A stretch of 64,000 nucleotides of DNA, taken from the NCBI GenBank assembly GCA_950097015.1, contig CATNEN010000002.1, positions 124,001-188,000 of the forward strand, read 5' to 3'. Source of the stretch: Macrostomum hystrix. Lineage: Eukaryota > Platyhelminthes > Macrostomidae. The notes beneath the pieces were generated by a model, which ran no database searches, was not told the DNA's origin, and saw only the letters and a list, made by a program, of their open reading frames with translations. A program made the translations under genes and the position numbers. Shown here one piece after another: positions 36,720 through 47,900 of this stretch. Each line of letters begins with the position of its first letter. The stretch's first letter is position 1.

Positions 36720-37893
36720 TCAACGTCAACTGGGGAGTCATCATAAAAATGGGGATCATGGTGAACTGGGGGATCATGGTAAACTGGGGGATAATTGTCG
36801 ACTGGGGGATCATTGTCAACTGGGGGATCATTGTCAACTGGGGGATCATTGTCAACTGGGGGATCATTGTCAACTGGGGGATCATTGTCAAATGGGGGAT
36901 CATTGTCAACTGGGGGATCTTTGTCAACTGGGGGGTAATGGTCAACTGGGGGATAATTGTCAACTGGGGAATCATCATCAACTGGGGATCATCATCAACT
37001 GGGGGATCATTGAGAACTGGGGGATCTTTGTCAACTGGGGGATCATTGTGAACTGGGGGATCTTTGTCAACTGGGGGATCATTGTATACTGTGGGATCAT
37101 TGTCAACTGGGGGATCATTGTCAACTGGGGGATCATTGTCAACTGGGGGATCGTTGTCAACTGGGGGATCATTGTCAACTGGGGGAACATTGTCAACTGG
37201 AGGAACATTGTTAACTAGGGATCATCATCAATGGGGAGACTTCATCAACTGGGGGACCATTGTGAACTGGGGGATCTTTGTTAACTGGGGGATCATTGTC
37301 AACTGGGGGATCATTCTCAACTGGGGGATCATTGTCAACTGGGGGATCATTTTCAACTGGGGGATCATCATCAACTGGAGGATCATTGTCAACTGGGGGA
37401 TCATTGTCAACTGGGGGATCATTGTCAACTGGGGGATCATTGTCAACTGGGTGATCATCATCAACTGGGGGATCATTGTCAACTGGGGGAACATTGTCAA
37501 ATGGAGGAACATTGTTAACTGGGGATCATCATCAATGGGGAGACTTCATCAACTGGGGGATCATTGTGAACTGGGGGATCTTTGTTAACTGGGGGATCAT
37601 TGTCAACTGGGGGATCATTGTCAACTGGGGGATCATTTTCAACTGGGGGATCATCATCAACTGGGGGATCATCATCAACTGGGTGATCATTGTGAACTGG
37701 GGGATCTTTGTCAACTGGGGGATCATTGTCAACTGTGGGATCATTGTCAACTGGGGGATCATTGTCAAATGGGGGATCATTGTCAACTGGGGGATCGTTG
37801 TCAACTGGGGGTTCATTGTCAACTGGGGGTTCATTGTCAACTGGGGGATCATTGTCAACTGGGGGATCATTGTCAACTGGGGGTTCATTGTAG
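36720..37893. repeat. 18-bp G-run minisatellite, about 65 units
   Basis: Unit ACTGGGGGATCATTGTCA. The 18-bp period gives IIVNWG-type pseudo-proteins on both strands. Every unit has a run of about five G on the plus strand. A ~290-bp block (37200-37500) recurs at 37510-37700. Confidence 0.97.
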
Positions 37894-37985
37894 CTTTAAA
37901 AAGCTGTAAATTCAGCTGCTAAAAAGTATATACTAGACGAATTAAAAGTATTTCTGCTCTCCGAAGGGGGGCAAAACTTGCTAGT

Positions 37986-39200
37986 TTACTTGCTCAAATT
38001 GATTCAAAAGTTACACCGACAGAATAAGGATATTCGCACAGAAAGCAATTATAGCGCGCTCACAGTGAAAAGCACAATTTGGTCTAACAAATTGGGTATA
38101 ACAATTTTACTTAAACTGGCCTAATCTGCGCCCTACTCTTCCCGAGAGGCTCCGGTTGTCTCTGCTTTCAGCGCTGCCCCGACAGATCCTATCGGTTGGC
38201 ACTCCTTCTGACTGACGGCGGAGTCTCCGAAGAGAGCACGTACTGACTTCGACAACAAGCGCCTATCTAGACCACCCTTGTCAGCGACGCACTCTCAAGA
38301 CGCGTAGCGCCGAAAGCTACCTAACTGAACAAGCGGAGCGTGGTCGGGCGGGGAGAGACAAAACAAAGTGGACTGGTTTGCACGTGCTTCTCACAGTGTG
38401 AGGCGAATTGCGGAGAACGATAAAAAGTCACTGCAATAAAACACGCTTCCTTTCATAGAGTCATTTTAACCCCAAATTAGGTCGATCGGCGAGGTGGATG
38501 CCTGGCTGTAGCTTGAGCCAAGGCGAAAAATCACAGTAGACTCGCGACTGCCGTTCTGAGCCCCGGGGTCGCTTCTTGCCGAGGGTCGACAGGTAGTGAG
38601 GCCGGGTCGCTCGCTGATTGGTCGGGACTGTAGCCCAGGGGTAGCGCTCGCGGGGTGGTGGGCGTCCGCTCCCCCCGGCTGGTCCGGCCCGGCTTGGCGT
38701 GGGTGACTTTTAGCTAAAAAAATTGAAAATTTTCATCAGTGAATCCAGGCTAGCCCAATTTGCAAATTGACAAATGCTAAATTTAACAGCCCATCTGCCT
38801 ACAGTCCGCCAAGTAAGTGTACTCTTCTATTCATCAATCAATCAGACACTCCTGGGTAGTAGACGGCACTGTACTCTGTACTCTCATTTGAAAACAGAAA
38901 ACAAATTGAACAAACTTTCTGAGCAAGTCAGATCCCGGAGTAGCAGTTGACTCGCGGCAACCTGCCTCCGCCAGTACAAAGAGGCAGTTGCTATAGTTAC
39001 TATGTGCGAACGGCCTTCTCTCTGCTCAAACCGACAGCCAATCCTCCACTGTCAAAATGCAGTAAAATTCCCGATTTTCCCATATCTCAACGTTGTTTCC
39101 AGAACTCTATGAGGAGATCTAGAAATGACAGACAGAAACACACACACACACAGACAAACAGCACCTGAAAATAACTATATTTAGATAGAATTACTAGAAG
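37986..39200. other. GC-rich, CpG-rich island (mainly 38100-38710) of unknown role
   Basis: The only long CpG-rich non-repetitive stretch in the right half. It has no long ORF and no recognisable rRNA, tRNA or snRNA. A donor-like CAAGTAAGT at 38809-38817 follows an acceptor-like CTACAG, so a promoter with non-coding first exons is possible. A (CA)n tract lies at 39138-39152. Confidence 0.4.
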
Positions 39201-39204
39201 GATC

Positions 39205-40990
39205 AATGAGACCCGGGAGAGTTAAGACACGGGAGAGATGAGACACGGGAGAGATGAGACACGGGAGAGATGAGACCCGGGAGAGATGAGACACGGGAGA
39301 GATGAGACACGGGAGAGATTAGGCACGGGAGAGATGAGGCACGGGAGAGATGAGACACGGGTGAGATGAGATACGGGAGAGATGAGACATAGGAGAGATG
39401 AGGCACGGGAGAGATGAGACACGGGAGAAATGAGACACGGGAGAGATGAGACACGGGTGAGATGAGATACGGGAGAGATGAGACATAGGAGAGATGAGGC
39501 ACGGGAGAGATGAGACACGGGAGAGATGAGACACGGGAGAGATGAAATACGGGTGAGATGAGATACGGGAGAGATGAGACATAGGAGAGATGAGACACGG
39601 GAGAGATGAGACACGGGAGAGATGAGACACGGGAGAGATGAGATACGGGAGAGATGAGATACGGGTGAGATGAGATACGGGAGAGATGAGACACGGGAGA
39701 GATGAGACACGGGAGAGATGAGACACGGGAGAGATGAAATACGGGTGAGATGAGACACGGGAGAGATGAGGCACGGGAGAGATGAGACACGGGAGTGATG
39801 AAATACGGGTGAGATGAGATACGGGAGAGATGAGACATAGGAGAGATGAGGCACGGGAGAGATGAGACACGGGAGAGATGAGACACGGGAGAGATGAAAT
39901 ACGGGTGAGATGAGATACGGGAGAGATGAGACATAGGAGAGATGAGGCACGGGAGAGATGAGGCACGGGAGAGATGAGACACGGGAGAGATGAGATACGG
40001 GAAAGATGAGTCATAGGAGAGACGAGATACGGGAGAGATGAGACACGGGAGAGATGAGATACGGGAAAGATGAGTCATAGGAGAGACGAGATACGGGAGA
40101 GATGAGACAGGGGAGAGATGAGGCACGGGAGAGATGAGGCACGGGAGAAATGAGACACGGGAGAGTTAAGACACGGGAGAGATGAAATACGGGTGAGATG
40201 AGATACGGGAGAGATGAGGCACGGGAGAGATGAGACACGGGAGAGATGAAATACGGGTGAGATGAGATACGGGAGAGATGAGACATAGGAGAGATGAGGC
40301 ACGGGAGAGATGAGACACGGGAGAGATGAGACACGGGAGAGATGAGACACGGGAGAGATGAGATACGGGAGAGATGAGATACGGGTGAGATGAGATACGG
40401 GAGAGATGAGACACAGGAGAGATGAGACACGGGAGAGATGAGACACGGGAGAGATGAGACACGGGAGAGATGAGGCACGGGAGAGATGAGACACGGGAGA
40501 GATGAGACACAGGAGAGATGACACACGGGAGAGATGAGACACGGGAGAGATGAGACACGGGAGAGATGAGACACGGGAGAGATGAGACACGGGAGAGATG
40601 AGACACGGGAGAGATGAGACACGGGAGAGATGAGACACGGGTGAGATGAGATACGGGAGAGATGAGACATAGGAGAGATGAGGCACGGGAGAGATGAGAC
40701 ACGGGAGAGATGAGACACGGGAGAGATGAAATGCGGGTGAGATGAGATACGGGAGAGATGAGACATAGGAGAGATGAGACACGGGAGAGATGAGACACGG
40801 GAGAGATGAGACACGGGAGAGATGAAATACGGGTGAGATGAGATACGGGAGAGATGAGACATAGGAGAGATGAGGCACGGGAGAGATGAGACACGGGAGA
40901 GATGAGACACGGGAGAGATGAGACAGGGGAGAGATGAGACACGGGTTTTGATGAGATACGGGTGAGATGATATACGGGAGAGATGAGACA
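39205..40990. repeat. 16-bp minisatellite, about 110 units
   Basis: Unit GAGACACGGGAGAGAT with variants GAGATACGGG, GAGACATAGG, GAGGCACGGG and GAAATACGGGTGAGAT. The variants recur in a fixed order, so higher-order units of about 100 bp exist. Plus strand almost pure purine. A 16-bp unit without minus-strand stops leaves all three minus frames open for 230-326 codons; these are not genes. Confidence 0.97.
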
Positions 40991-41813
40991 TAGATTAGAT
41001 GAGGCATTTAAAAGTGACGAAAAAAGTTAAGGGGCATTGGATATTTAGTCCATTCGAGCGATATTAGGCCATGAAGCTGTAAGTTCTACTCACAAGTAGT
41101 AAGATATCGTATTTAAGCTTGGCTTCAATTCAGTTTTTCTAGTTTTAATTTTTTAGTTTTGTTGCATTTCTATGAGCAAGCTCAAGCTTATAGCATTAAA
41201 AAAGTGAAAATGTCCTTTGTAATAAATTTTAGCAATATTTCCATGCAGAAACTTATCGTTAAATGTGAAATTCAGCGTGATGGCTTTCTGAATCTTGTGG
41301 TAATGAGTGTTCAGTGACCACAAATAGTCCTTTGAGTGCTACTCAGAGCTACACAAGCCGACTAGTCAACCCGAAAGCGACCAGCCAACCGAAAATCAAT
41401 GCAGCTGCAATCGATACTTCTGAAAATTTGAATTCTTCTGTTAAAATATTAGGCTTTTTTCAGTGACAGTCGAATGTTGCACATCTTTCCACAACTAGTC
41501 AGTGATATGCTTGTCTGTGAGTTTTAAGCTGTGGCTTACTGTGGTCCAACATTGAAGAGAACCATTTCCTTAACAACGGACCTCCTTATTAGGCAGGAAG
41601 CCATTAATAAAATATTTATCACCGGCCAGTTAGTATTTGTCCTAAAACTGTAAGGCCACTCACATGGCTCGCACTTTTATTAATTTTTTACAGAGGTTTA
41701 GTCACTTTCTGAGCAGACAATAAGTGGAGTGGAGTACTTCTCTGAGTGCTTCGTTCGGCTTTGCATTTTAAACTACTTCAACTTAGACTCAACTGACGAG
41801 TTCCCACGGACTG
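40991..41813. other. Unique AT-rich sequence, nothing recognised
   Basis: No coding pattern or repeat. Confidence 0.4.
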
Positions 41814-41835
41814 ATGGGAAAGATCAGGAATGAGA

Positions 41836-42800
41836 GTTGCAATCCATCAGACTGGGTGAGTTTCAATCCATCAGACTGGGTGAGTTTCAATCCATCAGAC
41901 TGGGTGAGTTTCAATCCATCAGACTGGGTGAGTTTCAATCCATTAGACTCGGTGAGTTTCAATCCATCAGACTGGGTGAGTTATAATCCATCAGACTGGG
42001 TGAGTTTCAATCCATCAGACTGGGTGAGTTTCAATCCGTTAGACTGGGTGAGTTTCAATCCATCAGACTGGGTGAGTTATAATCCATCAGACTGGGTGAG
42101 TTATAATCCAATAGACTGGGTGAGTTTCAATCCATCAGACTGGGTGAGTTTCAATCCATCAGACTGGGTGAGTTATAATCCATCAGACTGGGTGAGTTAT
42201 AATCCATCAGACTGGGTGAGTTATAATCCATCAGACTGGGTGAGTTATAATCCATCAGACTGGGTGAGTTTCAATCCATCAGACTGGGTGAGTTTCAATC
42301 CATTAGACTGGGTGAGTTTCAATCCATCAGACTGGGTGAGTTATAATCCATCAGACTGGGTGAGTTATAATCCAATAGACTGGGTGAGTTTCAATCCATC
42401 AGACTGGGTGAGTTTCAATCCATCAGACTGGGTGAGTTTCAATCCATCAGACTGGGTGAGTTTCAATCCATCAGACTGGGTGAGTTTCAATCCATCAGAC
42501 TGGGTGAGTTTCAATCCATCAGACTGGGTGGGTTTCAATCCATCAGACTGGGTGAGGTTCAATCCATTAGACTGGGTGAGTTTCAATCCATCAGACTGGG
42601 TGAGTTATAATCCAATAGACTGGGTGAGTTTCAATCCATCAGACTGGGTGAGTTATAATCCAATAGACTGGGTGAGTTTCAATCCATCAGACTGGGTGAG
42701 TTTCAATCCATCAGACTGGGTGAGTTTCAATCCATCAGACTGGGTGAGTTTCAATCCATCAGACTGGGTGAGTTTCAATCCATCAGACTGGGTGAGTTTC
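41836..42800. repeat. 24-bp minisatellite, about 40 units, with paired splice-like motifs
   Basis: Unit CATCAGACTGGGTGAGTTTC plus AATC. A plus-strand ORF at 41814-42938 reads it as (F/Y)NPSDWVS repeats and ends in a unique tail. It has an ATG, but no sign it is a real gene. Each unit contains CAG|A and GG|GTGAGT, i.e. acceptor-like and donor-like sites 5 bp apart. Confidence 0.95.
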
Positions 42801-43479
42801 ATTATTCATAATTTCCCCTGCAGAATGATGGATTCACATTGCGGGGCAGGTGTTGTTAGCAAATACTTTGTCTTCCTTACATTGCCAATGTCAAATCTTT
42901 CTTTGACGCGATTCAGTACCTTAGTTTCCAAGCTTTGAGAACACTCAAGACATGCCTATTGTTCTCAACGCATCCCTATAAATGGCATTTTTATTCGTGT
43001 TGCAACTAGAGAATATTTCTTTTCCCATTGTGGCGAATGGTTGGGAGTGAAGCTCACGGGAGACAAAATTGTCCTATTGACAAGCAAATGCAGTTTTTTC
43101 AGACCCGACTAAAAGCAGTTTTTGTCTCTTCTGTCCGTGCACTGTTGGCTTTTTGCAGGATTTTCCTAGATTCCGTTACTTTCGTCGAAACGTCTTCATC
43201 TTCTGTTCATTTTTGGCTGAGTAAGAAAAAAAATATAACTGCCGACGATAGACAATAGCCTGTTTTTGTTTAACTGAGTATTTTAAGATTAAAAAAAATA
43301 CCTTTTGGAGCTTATTCTAGGGCTTAATTTGATTTTTAATTGTCTAGCTTAAGCTTATATTTACCTTGCTTTTGTGTTTTGGTTGTGCCATGACATTTAT
43401 ACATTTATACGCTGCAATGAATCAGAAATAGACTCAAACCATTCGTGATTGGGCGCAAAAGTCGAGATTGTAGTTCATT
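42801..43479. other. Unique sequence between two minisatellites
   Basis: No recognisable gene. Short open frames lack conserved motifs. Confidence 0.4.
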
Positions 43480-44095
43480 GTGAAACTATAGTTTGAGATT
43501 AAGTGAGATTTTGTGAGCTTGAATGAGAGGTTGAGATTGATTAAGTTTTTGTGAGACTGAATGAGAGTTAGGTTGAGATTGGGTGAGATTTTGTGAGACT
43601 GAATGAAAGTTAGGTTGAGATTTAGTGAGATTTTGTGAGACTGAATGAGAGTCAGTTTGAGATTGGGTGAGATTTTGTGAGACTGAATGAGATTTAGGTT
43701 GAGATTGATCGGGAGATTTTGTGAGACTGAATGAGAGTTTGTTTGAGATTGAGTGAGATTTTGTGAGACTGAATGAGATTTAGGTTGAGATTGAGTGAGA
43801 GTTTGTGAGACTGAATGAGAGTTAGGTTGAGATTGGGTGAGATTTTGTGAGACTGAATGAAAGTTAGGTTGAGATTTAGTGAGATTTTGTGAGACTGAAT
43901 GAGAGTCAGTTTGAGATTGGGTGAGATTTTGTGAGACTGAATGAAAGTTAGGTTGAGATTTAGTGAGATTTTGTGAGACTGAATTAGAGTCAGTTTGAGA
44001 TTGGGTGAGATTTTGTGAGACTGAATTAGAGTCAGTTTGAGATTGGGTGAGATTTTGTGAGACTGAATCAGAGTTAGTGTGTGATTAAGTGATTA
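43480..44095. repeat. 42-bp minisatellite built of ~10-bp GAGA subunits
   Basis: Unit GAGATTGGGT, GAGATTTTGT, GAGACTGAAT, GAGAGTNAGTTT: four related blocks of 10, 10, 10 and 12 bp starting GAGA. About 14 units. The plus strand is almost free of C. Confidence 0.92.
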
Positions 44096-44903
44096 TAGAA
44101 TTATTAGAATGATTGGCAGATAAAAACATTGACATAAACATCTAGCATTAACTATGAGTTACTAAGAATAGATATACTCAAGCAAAAAACACAATCAGCT
44201 TCAGATTTTCGAGTTTTCCTACAGACTGACATAGAGGCAAGGCAGGTACTCAAGAATACTGTAATTTAGATTTAAGATCTTCAGGACTCGGAAGGAATAA
44301 ATCGTGAATAATGACTTTCAAAGAATCCGAAATGACGTGGATAATTTTCCGTATTCTAACTCAAGCGATGCCTCACACACACTGAAGCCTCATTATTTTT
44401 GCTCAGGCTTTCGATACTTTTTTTTGCTCGAAATGAGGATCTGAGTTGTCAAGCAGTATAGATTTTTGCTTTACTTTTCCCACAAAGAAAGGGTCTCATC
44501 ATTAGGCTGCAGACGGGCAAGCTGGATTTTGACTTTGACAACAAGAATTGGCGCATAGAAAGACACTTATTGCATATAGAGAAGCATCAACTTCAGAGTT
44601 GATGTCGCGCAGACTAAATAAGTGCAAGGTGCGTGTGAGCTGGCAGACACAGCTGTCAGTTCAGACAATTAGTAAGCGGAACGGTAGGAGACAGGTAAAA
44701 ATACTGGATTGTTTCATCGATTGTCTTCAAATCAAGTGGCTTCAGCTCTTAGTTGCTCATTCTTCTGCTTCTAGGAGGCAACCAAGGGGCTGGCATCAGA
44801 AAGAGGTGAAAGTTTCTGCTTAGTGGCTAAAACCAGGTCTCATTGGTTAGGACGAGGCTGATTGGACGCTGACGAAAGCGGATTGGATAAGCCAGCTGAA
44901 GGC
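44096..44903. other. Upstream region of the neuropeptide-like gene
   Basis: Three ATTGG (reverse CCAAT) motifs lie in 44840-44890, just before the TATA box. An ORF at 44548-44823 has no recognisable feature. Confidence 0.4.
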
Positions 44904-44910
44904 TATATAT
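44904..44910 (+). promoter_or_regulatory. TATA box of the neuropeptide-like gene
   Basis: TATATAT within GGCTATATATCAG, 80 bp before the ATG at 44984, with ATTGG boxes upstream. Confidence 0.6.
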
Positions 44911-44983
44911 CAGATTGCATCAGGTGGTGCCTCTGGTCGCTTCACCAAACACTGAATTATTAGTAGATCAACAGACTGTCGCC

Positions 44984-47900
44984 ATGCCCATGGAGCTAGC
45001 TTCTGGCCAGTCGCCGTTGATGCTGCTGACGCTGCTGATGTCCCTGATGCTATCGGCGTCGGTCAACTCGAGTGTCAGGGCTGCCCCGGCAATGACTGCT
45101 GACGTTGAGCACGAATTGGATGAAGATGGTGAGAATTTTGGGCTTATCCCGAGTGCCTTTCGTCCGAAGAACGAGTTCCAAAAATCATGGAAAACAATCA
45201 AGTTGTCACACATTGTGTCTGCTACAGCAATAAAGTACTTCTATTCTATGGCCAAACTCCTTCATTCGAACAGATTTTGCCAAAAAAAACTATTTCCGGC
45301 TTGGCGCGAACAGATGGCAGCTTCACCTGTCATTGACTTCTTCCTATATTGACTTTTCTCTCTTTTAAATAGTTTTTTTCTAAGCCTAGATAGGGATCTG
45401 CGAAGGTTGGTTGAGACCTGACCATCTGGCTAGCTGATGGTCACTGAACTGACACTGGAATACAGAGTATGAAGCGGCTAGCAGAACTAATTTACTCAAT
45501 CCTTCACCTGTCTAAAAGGTGAAGAGGCTTGTGAGGCCTAAGTGGCTGCATCTGCGATCCCGGCCGTGCCTCTAGGGGAAGATACTTTTCTCAGGTGAAG
45601 CTCCTTCTGTGATTGATGTAATTATTCTCTAGTGACTGGGGAGCATTTGACACTGAATCATTCCGATCCGTGCTATCCTGCGCATATGAGTTACTGGAGA
45701 GCAGCCTGAGTAATTAGCACCTCGATTTTTTGCACTTTAATTTAAACTTTTGTAGCTAAAATTATTTTACGACACGAAGAAGTGGCATGTCTACATGTCA
45801 ATCTGTCTTCATGTCAACCTGTCTTCAAGTCAATCTGTCTTCATGTCAATCTGTCTTCATGTCAACCTGTCTTCAAGTCAATCTGTCTTCATGTCAATCT
45901 GTCTTCATGTCAACCTGTCTTCAAGTCAATCTGTCTTCAAGTCAATCTGTCTTCATGTCAATCTGTCTTCATGTCAACCTGTCTTCATGTCAATCTGTCT
46001 TCAAGTCAATCTGTCTTCATGTCAATCTGTCTTCATGTCAACCTGTCTTCAAGTCAATCTGTCTTCAAGTCAATCTGTCTTCATGTCAATCTGTCTTCAT
46101 GTCAATCTGTCTTCATGTCAACCTGTCTTCAAGTCAATCTGTCTTCATGTCAATCTGTCTTCATGTCAACCTGTCTTCAAGTCAATCTGTCTTCAAGTCA
46201 ATCTGTCTTCATGTCAATCTGTCTTCATGTCAACCTGTCTTCAAGTCAATCTGTCTTCAAGTCAATCTGTCTTCATGTCAATCTGTCTTCAAGTCAACCT
46301 GTCTTCAAGTCAATCTGTCTTCATGTCAATCTGTCAACCTGTCAAATCTGTCTACCTGTCAAATCTGTCTTCATGTCAATCTGTGCTCATGTCAATCTGT
46401 GCTCATGTCAATCTGTGCTCATGTCAATCTGTGCTCATGTCAATCTGTGCTCATGTCAATCTGTGCTCATGTCAATCTGTGCTCATGTCAATCTGTGCTC
46501 ATGTCAATCTGTGCTCATGTCAATCTGTGCTCATGTCAATTTGTGCTCATGTCAATCTGTGCTCATGTCAATCTGTGCTCATGTCAATCTGTGCTCATGT
46601 CAATCTGTGCTCATGTCAATCTGTGCTCATGTCAATCTGTGCTCATGTCAATCTGTGCTCATGTCAATCTGTGCTCATGTCAATTTGTGCTCATGTCAAT
46701 CTGTGCTCATGTCAATCTGTGCTCATGTCAATCTGTGCTCATGTCAATCTGTGCTCATGTCAATCTGTGCTCATGTCAATCTGTGCTCATGTCAATCTGT
46801 GCTCATGTCAATCTGTGCTCATGTCAATCTGTGCTCATGTCAATTCCAAAGCTTCGATACAGATCGATCCCATCCGACAGAAAATGTGTCAAACTCTTTC
46901 GGCTGAAAAAAGAATTTCTCTAAAAAACTGCCAATGATTCAGTGTCAGTTTGATGTTCGATTTCAGATCCGCTGAACGAGGCACTCCTGGAATCGGAGCC
47001 AGAACCTGCCGATGACAAACGCAGCCTCGGTGTGAAATCAATAATACCTTTTTCGTGTTCCCTTTTGATGTGGCAAAATCAAAAGACTCTTTGTTATTGC
47101 GCATTGCCAAACTGGTTGAATAAGAAAGCAAAGCCAACAAACTGATTTAGAACCGTCTTTTTAAGATACCTAATACAGCACCTACTACAGCCACCATTCA
47201 ATTTACAACTGCCTGCTGCAAACACCGAGAAGTACTGTAGATTACAATACTTCAGATATACAATTCATAAGTTTAGAAGAGACACACACAAGTCTCCTAC
47301 AGACAGTCATAAGTTTCCTACAGACAGTCATAAGTCTCCTACAGACACACAAAAGTCTCCTACAGACACACAAAAGTCTCCTACAGACACACAAAAGTCT
47401 CATACAGACACACAAAAGTCTCCTACAGACACACAAAAGTCTCCTACAGACACACAAAAGTCTCCTACAGACACACACAAGTCTCCTACAGACACACAAA
47501 AGTCTCCTACAGACACACAAAAGTCTCATACAGACACACACAAGTCTCCTACAGACAGTCATAAGTCTCCTACAGACACACACAAGTCTCCTACAGACAG
47601 TCATAAGTCTCCTACAGACACACAAAAGTCTCCTACAGACACACATAAGTCTCCTACAGTCAGTCATAAGTCTCCTACAGTCAGTCATAAGTCTCCTACA
47701 GACAGTCATAATTCTCCTACAGACACACAAAAGTCTCCTACAGACACACATAAGTCTCCTACAGTCAGTCATAAGTCCCCTACAGACAGTCATAAGTCTC
47801 CTACAGACACACAAAAGTCTCCTACAGACAGTCATAATTCTCCTACAGACACACAAAAGTCTCCTACAGACACACATAAGTCTCCTACAGTCAGTCATAA

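Larger units (their letters stand above)
32388..37984 (+). mobile_element. Gene-less Helitron-like element filled with two minisatellites
   Basis: Starts TCCACTATACTAAAAATGAA and continues (TTGC)n(TTGG)n, then CTCCCGAACAGCTCAACCG, clearly akin to the small Helitrons. It ends with hairpin CTCTCC-GAA-GGGGGG (37957-37971) and CTAG at 37981-37984, next to T. About 5.6 kb, no transposase. 33008-37893 is tandem repeat. A sequence near 32870-32900 (GTTCGATTC) might be a worn SINE B box. Confidence 0.75.

Noticed and set aside
33008-37893. CRISPR-like array
   Set aside because: Units are contiguous with no spacers of differing sequence, and the genome is eukaryotic.
38480-38720. SRP (7SL) or other structural RNA in the GC-rich island
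   Set aside because: A GGTGG..TGCCTGG.CTGTAG phrase faintly recalls 7SL, but the helix pairings do not hold and the S-domain motifs are missing.
39203-41007. Six minus-strand ORFs of 231-326 codons
   Set aside because: A 16-bp unit with no stop in any minus frame leaves all frames open. There is no unique sequence, start context or domain.
41814-42938. 374-codon ORF with NPSDWVS repeats as a structural protein
   Set aside because: It has an ATG and a unique tail, but no signal peptide or recognisable domain. The unit varies like non-coding DNA (F/Y through two linked base changes), and other arrays make similar frames.
44548-44823. 91-codon ORF upstream of the neuropeptide-like gene
   Set aside because: No signal peptide, domain or conserved splice signals; probably chance.
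44915-44983. Upstream ATG at 44915 as start of the neuropeptide precursor
   Set aside because: It lies 5 bp after the TATA box, before any likely transcription start. The ATG at 44984 gives a clean signal peptide.
45782-46937. Three overlapping plus-strand ORFs of ~375 codons
   Set aside because: Same effect of a 16-bp array. The region lies in the intron between two phase-matched exons.
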